Shown: positions 12,327 through 24,470, counted from the first letter of the stretch. The stretch: DNA of 64,000 nucleotides from Mesostigma viride (GCA_009746045.1 RPFO01000213.1:4542661-4606660), one strand, 5' to 3'. A program made the numbers and translations. Notes: generated from the letters alone by a model not told the origin.

Positions 12327-13069
12327 ACAACAACAACAACAGCAGCAGCCAGGTCAATAATACCGATACGATCAATAACAGTGGCATCGTCGAGGTCTAC
12401 CCCGGCGCTGCGCTGGCATCTGGCATGCCCCTGGCATCGAGCCCTATTAAGCCAGAGGGAGGCCCCCAGTGGCCCTCACGAGCGCTCCCCTGGGCGTGCC
12501 GGTTTGGCATGGAGGCGTGGCGTGCCGTAAACAGCCCGCTTCCGCTGCTGTCGAAGCGAAACCGTGTGCTGGCAGAGGTAGGTACTCGAGAGCTTCCCAG
12601 TTTGTTTCGATGTCGTCACTGTTCCACTTAAGAGGACTCGATTGACAAAAACGTTGGCACGATACTGGATGTGGATGGACTTTTCCTTGTCGGCTGTCAT
12701 GTTATTTATTTTTAGTCTGGTTCTATGTTCCCGTTTGTTGGATCCAAGAGCGTGGAGTCTAGCCTCTTGTTCTCTTCTTGGATACGTTAGATGGATGCTA
12801 TCAAGGGAGCTGGGGTAGTTTAATAGATAGGGTTAAGCACAGGTAGATACAGGTGCCAAAGTGATGGATCGATATGTACCGCACCAGGATGGGCAGAGGC
12901 TCAATGTACTACCATTGTCGCGTTTGTGAGGTACTACCACCTACATATGATTAACCTACAAAGTAGTACTCACCCCTCTGTGTATGCCATATCTTTGCAT
13001 GCGCAGGACCGGCGAGCCTTTGGCCTCAAGGGCGATGTCAGCGGTGCGTCGGCCACGACGGCACGCAAG
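1..13069 (+). CDS. PRAF-like protein gene: seven RCC1 repeats plus FYVE finger (5' partial, 13 exons)
   Basis: Proposed exons: <1-1955, 2473-2544, 3400-3609, 4138-4222, 4829-5019, 6031-6130, 6652-6926, 7287-7393, 8078-8213, 9076-9113, 9567-9846, 12143-12577 and 13007-13069. All junctions are GT..AG and the phases close exactly, giving about 1,315 residues in the window. The order low-complexity N-terminus, seven RCC1 repeats, FYVE-type finger matches plant PRAF proteins (PH, RCC1 and FYVE domains). Family members are thought to act at membranes and possibly as guanine-nucleotide exchange factors. No PH domain is visible; it may lie upstream of the window or be absent. No C-terminal BRX motif was found, and no stop codon or 3' end could be assigned after 13069, so the gene may continue. 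The propeller and finger are firm; the C-terminal exons rest on splice sites and open frame only. Confidence 0.85.
1735..7320 (+). CDS. RCC1 beta-propeller, seven blades across exons 1-8
   Basis: Seven WG/CG-type blade motifs are spread over exons 1 to 7: GDVFMCGRMG, LYTWGVGDKGLLGHG, VYTWGDGVGGVLGHGD, LYTWGEGYFGMLG|GHGD (split by an intron), LYTWGDGDKGRLGHG, VYCWGGNTYGQLGLGN and LFSWGCGEGGRLGHGD. They alternate with the family's VACG..H(T/H)AA strands, and exon 8 opens with the closing VSCGAAST strand. Seven is the number needed for a closed RCC1 propeller, so the domain looks complete. Introns fall between or inside blades, with no common phase. Confidence 0.9.
1956..4828 (+). other. Introns 1-4 of the PRAF-like gene (without exons 2-4)
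   Basis: Intron 1 (1956-2472) holds a short (CA)n run at 2270-2288 and a pyrimidine-rich stretch. Intron 2 (2545-3399) carries a second copy of the exon 2 donor region at 2613-2636. Intron 3 (3610-4137) has a 31-bp-scale duplication near 3655-3705. Intron 4 (4223-4828) carries a second copy of the exon 4 end at 4264-4279. No other gene is visible in them. Confidence 0.6.
5050..5330. repeat. TAG/AT-rich microsatellite in intron 5
   Basis: Degenerate runs of (TAG)n, (AT)n and TAGTAG-CATTATA motifs occupy the first part of intron 5, starting about 30 bases after the exon 5 donor. Donor-like GAGCAGGTGAGG motifs recur further on, at about 5400-5530. Confidence 0.85.
5686..5945. repeat. 12-bp pyrimidine minisatellite in intron 5
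   Basis: About 20 copies of a 12-bp unit (TTGTTGCCCCCC and close variants) form a homopyrimidine-biased block about 85 bp upstream of the exon 6 acceptor (exon starts at 6031). It may act as an exaggerated polypyrimidine region. Open frames through it on both strands are repeat artefacts. Confidence 0.9.
6906..7216. repeat. 23-bp minisatellite starting at the exon 7 donor
   Basis: About 13 tandem copies of a 23-bp unit of type GTCACTGGTGGTTGTCACG + GTCA. The first copy overlaps the exon: the last coding bases (TCGCTGGTGGTTGTCAAG) plus donor GTCAGT are the repeat unit itself. Each later copy therefore carries a donor-like G|GTCAGT. Confidence 0.9.
7287..8213 (+). CDS. FYVE-type zinc finger (exons 8 and 9)
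   Basis: Exon 8 (7287-7393) encodes the last propeller strand and the first zinc pair, CAACKAAF. Exon 9 (8078-8213) encodes CYQCGRAFCRSC and VCEACY, completing eight zinc-binding cysteines (four CxxC pairs). The linker ending in RGRPFRVC is the PRAF-type equivalent of the second FYVE core motif. FYVE domains bind phosphatidylinositol 3-phosphate on endosomes. Here the conserved histidine just before the third cysteine (RKRHNC in plant PRAFs) is missing; the intron joins ...QRK|PRTC instead. Lipid binding may therefore be weak or altered. The exon 9 acceptor follows a run of about 20 C residues. Confidence 0.85.
8214..9075 (+). repeat. Intron 9 with a degenerate 31-bp array (8550-8800)
   Basis: Roughly eight degenerate copies of a ~31-bp unit containing TGGAGGCAGTCGTGTG; the first three are nearly identical and later ones diverge in length. 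The rest of the intron (8214-8549, 8801-9075) holds nothing recognised. Confidence 0.8.
9076..13069 (+). CDS. C-terminal low-complexity exons of the PRAF-like gene
   Basis: Exons 9076-9113, 9567-9846, 12143-12577 and 13007-13069 each have a good acceptor and donor, and the phases match (2-nt carry into exon 11, then phase 0). They encode Ser-, Ala- and Asn-rich sequence, including a poly-Asn/Ser stretch at about 12280-12350 made of CAA/CAG-like runs. No domain is recognised. Plant PRAFs carry a coiled coil and BRX motif here; neither is evident. The exon 11 to 12 intron is 2.3 kb, mostly a 26-bp minisatellite. A stop codon was not found, so more exons may exist or the gene may be truncated by the repeat-rich region. 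Confidence 0.55.
9428..9472 (+). promoter_or_regulatory. Poly-C polypyrimidine tract upstream of the exon 11 acceptor
   Basis: Two runs of C (about 10 and 20 bases) separated by TTT lie about 95 bp before the acceptor (exon starts at 9567). Comparable C runs precede exon 7 (about 6549-6566) and exon 9 (about 8056-8075), so C-rather than T-rich tracts are a feature of this gene's acceptors. Confidence 0.5.
9895..11492. repeat. 26-bp minisatellite, about 60 copies, in intron 11
   Basis: About 61 tandem copies of a 26-bp unit (core GTGGTGGGTGTTCCCTTGCC), differing almost only by one C/T position (GTGCAG versus GTGTAG). The unit contains no stop in several frames, which creates long spurious ORFs on both strands, including one of 633 codons on minus. 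The unit resembles the exon 11 donor region (GTGGGTGCTTACCGGTG at 9847). Confidence 0.95.
11493..12142 (+). other. Remainder of intron 11
   Basis: Unique-looking sequence with short GT-rich duplications. No conserved coding signal was seen. It ends in the acceptor GCCCGCAG before exon 12. Confidence 0.4.
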
Positions 13070-13226
13070 GTGAGCCCCTCCCCGCACCTTCCGACCGCGA
13101 CAAGTTTGTGAATGTGTGCCGAGCTGTTTTTGTGCCAAGTGCTCTTAATGCCCCTAGAAGTCACCCTAGTAAAGCGTTAAGGAGGCATGCAAGCAGGAGA
13201 GGGTTTGAACCGAGGTGCACTTGTGT

Positions 13227-13640
13227 TGTGGGAATACCCCGGGCGTGTTAGGGGAATACCCCGGGCGTGTTAGGGGTATACCCCGGGCGTGTTAGGGGTA
13301 TACCCCGGGCGTGTTAGGGGAATACCCCGGGCGTGTTAGGGGAATACCCCGGGCGTGTTAGGGGTATACCCCGGGCGTGTTAGGGGTATACCCTGGGCGT
13401 GTTAGGGGAATACCCCGGGCGTGTTAGGGGTATACCCCGGGCGTGTTAGGGGAATACCCTGGGCGTGTTAGGGGAATACCCCGGGCGTGTTAGGGGAATA
13501 CCCCGGGCGTGTTAGGGGTATACCCCGGGCGTGTTAGGGGTATACCCCGGGCGTGTTAGGGGTATACCCCGGGCGTGTTAGGGGTATACCCCGGGCGTGT
13601 TAGGGGAATACCCTGGGCGTGTTAGGGGAATACCTGTGCT
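13227..13640. repeat. 22-bp minisatellite, about 18 copies
   Basis: Tandem units of type GGGCGTGTTAGGGGAATACC + CC, with a second class in which GGAATA is GGTATA. The two classes are interleaved along the array, so its units carry a simple binary pattern. It begins about 160 bp after the exon 13 donor. Confidence 0.95.
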
Positions 13641-14106
13641 GTAGGCGTATACTGTCTGTAGGATGACCTGTGCCCGTTGGCATACTTCATACTCGTCTGT
13701 GACTAGAGGATTCGGCAGGTAAGGGCTTGCCTCAGCACGAGGGATCTGCCACCGTGGTGCGACGTTCATTCAGTTCCCCTCGTGGGTCTCCCTTAGGGCA
13801 GGGCGTGGATGTTGTTCTATCTATTGGGGCGATGTCGGCGTAGCTATTAATTGAATTGATGTCATCGGCGGCTCTGGTCATCAGGATCATCTTGGCCTCG
13901 GGGCTGGCAATGTGGCCTCGCATTGGTTTCCTCTCGTCACCTTCCGAGCATCCACCTCGCGGTTTGCGAAAGCCTCCGTTCCGTGAAGGATGGGCGTGCA
14001 CTGATTTGTGCATGGGGTTGTATACGCGACACACCAAAACGACATTTTCAAATTTTTCTTTTGAAAAAGAACCCAAATCGGTGACCCTCCATTGATGTCC
14101 TTGTCT

Positions 14107-14330
14107 GACAGTGGCCTGGCTGGCGACCCTCTCTTTATTTCCTGGTGTGGCCTGGCTGGCGACCCTCTCTTTATTTCCTGGTGTGGCCTGGCTGGCGACC
14201 CTCTCTTTACTTCCTGGTGTGGCCTGGCTGGCGACCCTCTCTTTATTTCCTGGTGTGGCCTGGCTGGCGACCCTCTCTTTACTTCCTGGTGCGGCCTGGC
14301 TGGCGACCCTCTCTTTATTTCCTGGTGAAC
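14107..14330. repeat. 36-bp minisatellite, six copies
   Basis: Six copies of a 36-bp unit containing GGCCTGGCTGGCGACCCTCT, differing by one T/C (TTTATT versus TTTACT) and one other base. The unit is a multiple of three and open in all three plus frames (for example CGLAGDPLFISW per unit), but nothing around it supports a real protein. Confidence 0.9.
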
Positions 14331-14339
14331 TCACGGATG

Positions 14340-16310
14340 ATCTGACGTGTTGCTTCTCCTCGGCCGTCTGGGTATCTGTGCTGCAGAGGCCGTGCCTTGA
14401 TGCCCGGCCGTCTCTTGGGACCCCCTGAAGACGCACGGGGGTCCCCCTGGGTGCCATTCTTTCGAGGATGCGGCATGGGGACTACGTCACCCGTTCTCTC
14501 GGCCACCCTCCTTGGGGTTTCCTTGTTGGGGTGTCCTTCTTGGGTCACTCTCGTTGGGGCCTACTGACTGGCATGGTGCGGGCAAATCGCGTTCCATCGA
14601 CGGGGGCCACTCACGACCGCTGTCGCATCATCGCAGCAACGTCACACGAGCCGTGATTGTTGCAAAAAGCAAAATGGACGTCGTTGCGGCAGATGCTGCC
14701 ACCGCATTGGCATGGTTGGGCCTCGGCCGCCGCTGCAGTTGCACCGCATACCACCAGTACTAATTGAGTGAGACAACCGCTATGAGTGCTGCATGGATAT
14801 CGCGCATGCACACAAAGGACGTTGGCTCCGGTGCGCAGGTGGATCGGTGCCTTCCACAAACGGGCGTGCCAACAGCCCCCGTATAATTATTCGTTGTACA
14901 CACGTCACGTGCAAATTGGCCAACAACAGCAGGTGTAGACTGAGCGGACAGTCGTCACACCTCAGCAAAGCCAATCATTTTTGCAGGATCCCAATGCAAG
15001 GCATCTTAGCTGGTTAGCCTCTGAGAAATATAGAAGCTAGTGCACTGTGGCAGTGGTGCCTCATCGGTACAAGTGCTCTGAGCTGCAAGTGACTAATGCG
15101 GGGTACTGCACACATACATGGATTGTGCAGGGCGCTATGCCGCATGTCCACAATCGTGCAGGCCTAGTGTGGACATCATACATGTTACTTGCATGGACAG
15201 CAGGGCGCATTGGTGCCGCAAACCCCATGCACCGCGTTGGCAATGCTTGCATGGGAAGCAGTGAGACCATATGATGCACTATTGCCATCGCCGTACGGTT
15301 GAGGGTGCTGGGCATCCTGTCCACCCTAGCAATCCACAATCCCACTGACTGCACGTGAAGACTGCGTCATGTCCGCTTGTAATGTTGTGCTTGCACGCGC
15401 ATGCACGCGGGCTATCTTGACCAGGGTGTCTGGGCCTGTGCAGTAGACTGAGTTGTACGGGGGCGAGTGGCAGATCTAAGTCATGTAATGACTCATGCAT
15501 GGCCAAGCCTGCTGCATATGCACAGCTTGCCGGCCGGCCGGCCTAAATTATTTATTCAAAGTTTTTATTGATGAATCGTGCATGCATGTGTCCAGGCACA
15601 GTTGTCTCACTTAATGTGATCATTCATGATCATACATGAATATCGATACAAACCTTGTTCCCCTAACTGGCCGGCCTATATAGGGTGCCCTAGCTTCCCT
15701 CACTGCCACAAGTGGGCAGCCGGCTGTGGCACAAGGGGCCTCAGAGGATTAGCTCGATATCTGCATAATGGTGCACCTGTGGGTGAGATAAAACCATATA
15801 TAGCAATAGTTGTCTTACTTAATAAGTAGCAAAAGAGTAGCATATGCAGTATGGCTGCCCCGTACGTCGTCCAATTAAAGCTAGGCCACAGATACAGGCT
15901 TGGAGCCCACTGAGAGGCGCCGGTTTTCTTTATGTCATCTTCATGAGCAGTTGGGGACCCAGACGCTCGATCGAGCAGTTTGAAATGGTCGGGGGATAGC
16001 TAGTTCAAGGACGTTTGAGGTATCATTCAGGAGGCATAGCTTGGGGGGGTTTCCACCAGGCCGACAGCCATGGCCTGGATCAATATTTTTTGGGCCCGGG
16101 GCCGACAATATCCCTGCCTCGAGTGCGCCGGCCCGGCAGTCTGCAGCCAGAGCTGGGTCGGCAGACCCCGCCGTCTCAATGCATGAGCGCGCTGTCATCA
16201 TTACCCGCAGAGATGAAGTCCCACTGCTCTAATTGGTCGCGCACCCCGGGCGGGGCCGCGCTATTTCTCGCTCGCCAGGCCAGGCTCCCGGTGAGCAATG
16301 CTATTACTGA
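14340..16310. other. No recognisable gene
   Basis: Mixed-composition DNA with only short ORFs, none with a recognisable domain. It contains a palindromic AT-rich stretch near 15615-15650 and a GGCCGGCCGGCC run near 15531. It could be an intergenic region or the continuing 3' part of the PRAF-like gene. Confidence 0.4.
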
Positions 16311-16320
16311 TTAGTTCAAA

Positions 16321-16405
16321 CTCGTGCTCCCGTTGGGGAGTCACACAGCATTAACCCCGAGGGATGGATGGATGGGTACATGCACGCAATCCGACCTGTC
16401 TATTC
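16321..16405 (-). repeat. Dispersed repeat, copy 1, with a three-unit (CATC) tract
   Basis: Read on minus: CTAGATAGAATAGAC...GGATTG, a short spacer, three CATC units, then CCTCGGGGTTAATGCT and GACTCCCCAACGG...CACGAG. The same left and right flanks surround the large tetranucleotide array at 61481-62220, so both are copies of one repeat that hosts a CATC microsatellite. Confidence 0.7.
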
Positions 16406-16409
16406 TATC

Positions 16410-16419
16410 TAGGGTATAA

Positions 16420-16502
<83 letters not shown>

Positions 16503-16524
16503 TAGTAAGTTAGTAAGTAAGTAC
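16410..16524 (-). repeat. (TTAC)n tail of a LINE
   Basis: About 28 units of GTAA/TTAC directly follow, on the minus strand, the conserved LINE 3' motif CTCCGTGGCATGCC..TGCGCATGACACGCAAGTACTTAC. It is best read as the tandem-repeat 3' end of the LINE copy at 16530-18940. Confidence 0.8.
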
Positions 16525-16529
16525 TTGCG

Positions 16530-18940
16530 TGTCATGCGCAAAGGCATGCCACGGAGAACTATGCTAATCTCGTTAGAAAAAAAAAGTAATTACACAAAAG
16601 CTTAAACAAATATCGTCTGCATCATCCCCCAACCGTTAAGCACTAGATGGGGATGTAATCCTCATCCGAGCTGTCCTCTACTGTAATGGCAGACGAGGCG
16701 GTAGTGTAGCGGCTATCCTCAGGACCAATAACCTCCACCTCGGCTAGCAACGGGCCGCGGGGCCCGTGGGGAGAAAACAGGAGCATACCCCTCGGGAAGG
16801 TGCTTATCGCAGATGGCAGCCTATTTCTCGACTTGTCAAGCATGCGGGCGCGGAGTACGGATAGTCCCAGAAGCCCTGCATCTTCAAGCAGTTGTGTCAC
16901 ATAGGTCCGGGTCGCGCCGCGCCGGTGCCCGGCGCGCGCAAGTTTGCCAGCACTTGGGTTGCGATGGGACAAGGGGACCCTGCCATAGGAGGAGGTGTCT
17001 ACCTGGTTGGCCCGTCTTAAGCCCCCCGGCAGGGCCCACATCGGTATTCACCTGGTCTGTGCGGGCAAGATGGCCGGCAAAGAGGAGGCGGCGGTGTCGG
17101 ATGGTATGGGTGACAAGAGGGAGCTCGCAGTAGAGCTCGGCCCGGGTGCGGCGTTCTTGGTAGCGGACGCCGAGGATATGACGGAGCATTCGAGTGACGG
17201 TACGTGCCGTCAAGCTGCTGGCTCAGCGCCTGGTCCAGGGTCCACGCCTCGCAGCCATAAAGGAGGATGCTGAGGACAAGGGCCTTGAACAGAATGCGCT
17301 TGCGTCGCTCACTCAGGTAGCAACCGGGTCCAGAACCTGTCGAGGCGGCGGAGGGCCGCCCAGGCCTCGCCAATGCGGGTGTTGATGTCGTCGGCCGTGG
17401 AGGGAAGCCAGCTGCCAAGGAGCTTGAAGCGAGTCGCCGGGGGGACGGGGCTGCCGTCCAGCAAGAGGAGGGTGGGTGGGGCTATCCCAGCAGGGAAGCC
17501 GATGGCCATGACCTCCGTTTTCTTGCTGATCATAAGCCCCACCGCCCGCGCTTCCAGTGATAAGCTGTCTAGCCAGAGTTGGGCTGACTCCGGGGTTTCC
17601 ACGAGTGTCGTGTTGATCAGCGTAGATCAGATCGCTCAGGCGGTAGGGTGGGTCAACCCCGCCGTAGCTGGCGTACTCCGTGACCTCGATCCTCGGCGGG
17701 CGCCCTAGCTCCACCCGGGCGAAGCGGGCTTGTGTGCACGCCGCATAATATAGTCCACCATAATGATGAATAGATATGGGGAGAGCACACAGCCCTGCCA
17801 CACCCCGGTGTGCAGGGCCGGGGAACGCCGGAGTGACGCAGTCGGCGGTACGGACCTGGGCTTGGGACCCTTCATAGAACTGGCGGATGATCTCAATTAA
17901 CGATGTACGATGGGACACGGAACAGGTGAAGGACCACCCACAGGGCGTCCCATATAACCGTATCGAATGCCTTGGTGTAATCCATGCGAAGATCAATAGC
18001 AATGGCAAGAGGCCGGGGGCCAGGCGGCCCACTTCCTCGATCAGGCGGCGCGCGGTAATGGTGACCATAACACAATTGCGACCAACACGGAAGCCCATCT
18101 GGGACTCACCTAGGTGGGGATCGAGGCTGGCGCGCATGTGGTTCAGCAGGAGACGCTCAGCACGCAGCTTTGGAGGCATACGCCGCGGTAGTTGCCGGTA
18201 TGCGCGGCGGACCCCTTGCCCTTGTAAAGCATGACCCGGACAGCGGTCTTCCAATACGTCGGCGGGGGGAGGCCATCTCGTAGAATCCGGTTGCAAACAC
18301 CCCGGAGGAAAGGCTCAAGCTCAGGCATCTTAACCACCTCCGGTGAAATATTGTCCACTCCCATGGCAGCATCATTGCGGAGGGTGTAGATGGCAGCAGC
18401 CCATTCCTGGGGAGTCCACTCGTCGTGGGGGCCGTCCACCAGGGGGCCGGAGAGCGGTGGGACCAGGTAGTCCGTCTCGCTGGTGGGCGCCTGCGGGGGC
18501 TCAATGGGGCCGCCTCGGCTGGCCGCAGGGCGTGCAGCTGCAGCGGGGTCAATTAAGCGGGGGGGGCGGGCCAGGGGCCCCCGATAGTTTGGCCTGGGAG
18601 CTGAACCAAATCTCAAGGCGTTCACTGGGGGTGCCTGGGATGTCAGCCCGTTGCGTTTCCCGCCGTCCGGTGAGACGGTCGAGAGAGCGCCAGGCCGCCT
18701 TGTGCATGCTGGTTGGCGGCCGTGTGGCGATTGATTTCGGCGGCAAGTGCCGGTCTCCACCTCCTCCGCATGTGCGGCAGTACATGCTTGAGTAAGCCGT
18801 TCCTGGTACGGGTACAGGTCCTCCACAACGGTCCGAGCCCCGCCAAAATGCAGCCTCGTAAGGAGGACCCGAAAAGTGGCGCGAAATGAGATTTTTGGTG
18901 TATGCGTGCACGACGGTGACCGAATTTCCACCGACAGGCA
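16530..18940 (-). pseudogene. LINE ORF2 (reverse transcriptase and C-terminus), frameshifted, with 3' UTR
   Basis: On minus, in pieces: a linker (IPGTPSERLEIWF, about 18580-18640), then RT with DYLVPPLSGPL, the W..A...LRNDAAMGVDNISPE block, P..YWK..VRVMLYKGKG and NYRGVCLQS (18143-18500). Next come DYTKAFDTVIWDAL (about 17950), GVWQGCVLSPYLFIIMVDY (about 17770) and LIYAD followed by a break where YADD should be (about 17625). C-terminal motifs include LLYGCEAWTLDQ (about 17255), RMLRHILGVR (about 17180), RRLLFAGHLARTDQ (about 17080) and a stop after SSDEDYIPI (16643). At least four frame changes make it non-functional. The endonuclease part is absent. It belongs to the same family as the copy at 62395-64000. 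Confidence 0.85.
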
Positions 18941-19788
18941 TGGCGGCCTGGCAGGCTATCGTGAGCGAATAAAAAGGCAGTATCGAGGCTGGAAATTTTA
19001 TTGTATGCTCCTAGGGTCATATATTACTTGCCGTTATTTTTTTTCGCCACAAATTCTGCGGAGTCCTTCAGCATTTTGGCGTCATTCACAGGTGGGTGCC
19101 TGTTTTGTCGCCGATTTTCTCTCGACCCCACCTACCTGCAGCAAAAAATTTTCCCGATGAAAGTGAATTTTCCCGATGAAAGTGAATTTTTTAGTTTTTA
19201 AGGCCTTGACCGAAGCACTTTTTTCATTACCGGCTCAGTTTGCTTTAACCGAGCTGGCGCGATTTTTTATCCAATTTCTAGGCTGGGCCAGGCGTCGCAG
19301 ACCGTAATTCGTTTTTAAGTGCTTTTGTGCCCGATATCGTGTCTTTTGCAGGCGTTCTTGGCATCAAAGACGCCATGGCGTCAGGGGCTAAAACGGACCT
19401 CCGCACGTTCGTTAACTGCGGCGAGCATGTCAATGCCGCCAGCAATTTTTGCTGCCGCGTCTGTGACACGGTTGCGATGCAAGACCGTTGTCGACGTGAC
19501 GGAGTGGTATGTGCACATTCAGGTGCGAATTTCTTCGCTGTTGAAACCCCGGCCGGTAGCAGACAAGTATTTCACCGTATCCCCTTTCCCCGAGTCTCTC
19601 TTTTCCGTCATGTTTTCATCTTACGGAAAGCGCGTATAAAGCATCAGTGAGCGACAGTATGATGGCGAGCCGTTTGCTCGCATCAGGGCTGTGCGGCTTA
19701 TTCTAGAGAGAAGCGACATCAAGCAGATTTTGCAGCCGGATGTGAGGGAGGGGCCCTGCTGGGGTGGGAATAAACTGCTGTGAGTGAC
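18941..19788. other. No recognisable gene
   Basis: AT-richer DNA with a 21-bp direct duplication (TTTTCCCGATGAAAGTGAAT) at about 19149-19190. Short ORFs only, no domain recognised. Confidence 0.4.
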
Positions 19789-21463
<1,675 letters not shown>

Positions 21464-22060
21464 TAGTAACTTGCACATGCACCACATGCGCAAGGAGGAC
21501 ACCAAGAGCTTCACCAACCACCGTCGAAAGCTTGGCTGTGATGCCAAGGGCAAGGGTATGGGGGTGTCCATGTTGACACAGTGCATGAAGGCTGACAAGG
21601 TCAGGCAGAGATTGTGCAGGGAGGTGCCACTACCTCCTAGCGATACCGAAATGAGGGCGCGCAACCGCATAAGCGCCATGCCGCCTGTTGAGTAATTTGC
21701 AGCTACATTACTTGGCATGCTGTGGGTGCACGTGTAAAATGACCTTTCTAGCCATGCATGCGACAGCTGCCAATATTATGTTCAGCAAGCTCCTCCGTAG
21801 AATAGAGATTGCGTGAGCATCCACATGGCCACATGTGCATATTGTCAGCTGTGTCTATATCAATGAACTTTTATGTATGTCTCCTGGACGTTGTCTTATA
21901 TCACTCGTGAATGGTTTCCATGTTTTAGTGAGTCATCTTATTTGAGTTGACCAGATTGTCTCCTTGATATTCCACACTGGCAGTTTCGCATCCATGGGAA
22001 AGAATTTGTAATGGAAACTGGCAGGTATGGCATTGATAACTCTACCAAATAGAACATGAT
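21464..22060. other. Non-coding flank of the tetranucleotide block
   Basis: The first ~40 bp (TTAGTAACTTGC...ACATGCGCAAGG) weakly resemble the reverse complement of the LINE 3' end. The rest shows no domain; the ORF ending at 21695 is an extension of the repeat frame. Confidence 0.35.
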
Positions 22061-22064
22061 GGGC

Positions 22065-22565
22065 CTGAATTTTTGTGGAATGTCTAAAATCATGATGGCT
22101 AAGATGCATGCAAGTTTCCAGCCTCAACAGAGCACATCTTGTACGGAAACTGCAATGAAATGTGATGAAAAATACGAAAAACGTGCATTTTTGGTAACAT
22201 TTGTGAGCAAACTGACATCAAATACCCTCTGATGGTTCTGAATTTTTGTGGAATGTCTAAAATAATGATGGCAAAGATGCATGCAAGTTTCCAGCCTGGA
22301 CTGAGCACATCTTGTATGGAAACTGCCATGGAATGTGATGAAAAATACGAAAAACGTGCATTTTTGGTAACATTTGTGAGCAAACTGACATCAAATACCC
22401 TACGATGGACCTGAATTTTTGTGGGATGTCTAGAATAATGATGTTTAAGATGCCTACAAGTTTCCAGCCTCAACCGAGCACAGCTTGTACGGAAACTGCA
22501 ATGAAATGTGATGGAAAATTCAAAAAACGCACATTTTTGCTAGCATTTGGTGGCATTTTGTTACC
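22065..22565. repeat. 173-bp satellite-like tandem repeat, about three copies
   Basis: CTGAATTTTTGTGG recurs at 22065, 22238 and 22411, exactly 173 bp apart; the copies are about 90% alike and the last is cut near 22565. The units are AT-rich and contain GTGATGAAAAATACGAAAAA and GCAAACTGACATCAAATACC. A degenerate earlier copy may start near 21960. Confidence 0.9.
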
Positions 22566-22864
22566 AAATGCGGTTGAATGACCATCAGATCTTGTGCACA
22601 GTCATTAGTCATGAGTATCAACTTACTTGCAAACAGCCAGGTCGATCAAGAACTCTTTATTTGCATATTAGAATGTATTTGTTTATATTAAAATCTGGAA
22701 AACTGCTAAAAATAGACATGCCAAAAATAGGTCAGCTGAGGTCCGGTAAGTCCGAAAAGTTGCAATCCTTCTACTGGTGTCCTGAACATGCTACCTACCA
22801 AGATCTAGCATGTTTCGACAATATTTGCATCGTACAGGAGTTATAAGGCTGTTTTTTGGCACTT

Positions 22865-24290
22865 TCAGACCGTTGTGTCCCCGCGGCGGCGGGCCTGCGC
22901 TAGCGCCAGCCGGGCGGCAACCACCTGGGCGTCGCGCAGGTAGAGCGGGGCTGGTCGGGTGCGGGGTAACTTGCTCGGGGAGTTCAGCTTAGAGCCAAGT
23001 TCCACCGATCGCATGAACAGTTCGTAGGGTGGCGCGAGATCTACACCGCGATCTGCGTCCAGGTACATCAAAGGTTGCGCGTCCACGAAGGCAGACCTGA
23101 TTGCATCGCGGCGTATCTCATCCGCTGACCACTTCTCCCTGCGCCCACGGACGGGGGCGTAAGCAGGTCCAGTCAGGGCGGGGCCGGGGGCGGCGGCGCG
23201 CAGGGGCCTAAAGACGTAGGCGCAAGGTTGCGGTGACCATGCGGTGATCCGATGCGACACTGGGGGTGCATGGTCAGCGTACGGGCATCGATGACGGAAG
23301 AGCGCCAGCACTTGCGCACAAGTATGTAGTCCAAGCATACATACACATCGCCGCCGAGGGAGCATCGAGCCAGCCGCCCTGCGCACGGGGCCCACAAAGG
23401 TCACTAGTGCATCAGGCGGTTTAGCAAACAGCGTATTGGCAGCAGTCAAGTCCCCCTCCGGTGAGCAGTTGCTCAAGTAGGGGGGTGTTGGCATTGCTAT
23501 CGGTTAGGCGCGGCGCATACATGCAGCCCCTGCGGCCCACGGGCAGGGTCGCGTTGGCATCCACCAAGATGGCAACGATGTATTGACGTGGGATCTGTTT
23601 CTCTATGTCGAGCAGCTGGTTGAATTGAACGCTGCGCGGTCCTCGGCCGGGTGCCCAGCATGTGGGGCCGGCATATCCGACAATTACCGAGAGCATAATG
23701 GGGGTCCGTCCTTCAAGGGAGCGGAAAGTGCACTGAAGGATCCGATAAGAGCAAAGTTTGTGGTCCACGAGCTGGGCGGCAGCGGTGGGGGAGCACAGCA
23801 GGCCCACTCCTCCCTGACCCGGTGCATGCGCCGGGCCGCACAGCAGTTGCCATTGTAGTGCGAGGGTGACACGCTGAACGGGGCCCTCAAAGGAGCGTCG
23901 GTGCTCTTGGACCCCAAGCACATCAATGCCATATAGGCGGCAGTAGTGGACAAGCTCGTTGGCCCGGCCGCGGGGGGGCATCTCCCCCGGGCAGGGTGCG
24001 GACATTGTAGGTATAGCGATGCGCAGCGAGTGGTGCCGGCGTTGGCCCAGCAGGGGCCGCCGGGGACCCGCGGTGTCGGCAGGGGGTTGGGGGGAGGCTG
24101 GTGGGGACGTGTGTGCGGCGTGAGATAACATAGTGCTTTTCAACGCGCATAGGGCACCCTCCAGGCGGGCGGCGCGACTTGCTCGCCTGGTCTTGGGGTC
24201 AAAGAATGCAGCATACCGTTGGGAGTGCCGGGTTGCGAAAGCCAGCAGGCGCTCCTTGTTGCGAAGTTGGCGATGAGGGGTATAAAACAA
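22865..24290 (-). pseudogene. LINE ORF2 apurinic-type endonuclease domain, frameshifted
   Basis: On minus: TYNVRTL (about 24030), ELVHYCRLYGIDVLGVQEHRR-like sequence (about 23920), GGVGLLCS (about 23800), VIVGYAGPT (about 23680), VDANATLPVG (about 23555), AANTLFAKP (about 23435), and an ADH in place of the SDH motif (about 23280). These are the conserved blocks of the APE endonuclease of L1-like LINEs, which nicks target DNA for target-primed reverse transcription. The order is preserved but the frame changes at least twice. The copy stops at about 22865, before any RT sequence. Confidence 0.8.
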
Positions 24291-24372
24291 TCCTACTCCA
24301 TTTTTATTGTGCCCTAGACCCTAGGGGCCTTGCCTATAGCATGCTTCCCGCGTTTGCAAACACGCGGCTTCC

Positions 24373-24470
24373 TCACTGGAGTGGGGGTCGTAGTCCTCTA
24401 TAACCTGAGTCTACCTGGTTGGTGCCAGCTAAGTGCCCTACTACAGCTGCAGGCGCCGCTGCTTGATGGT
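24373..24470 (-). pseudogene. LINE C-terminal fragment
   Basis: VVGHLAGTNQVDSG on the minus strand matches the FAGHLARTDQVNTD block of the LINE copy at 16.5-18.9 kb. It is only about 100 bp long and lies next to an oppositely oriented LINE 3' end, so it is a rearranged remnant. Confidence 0.5.
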
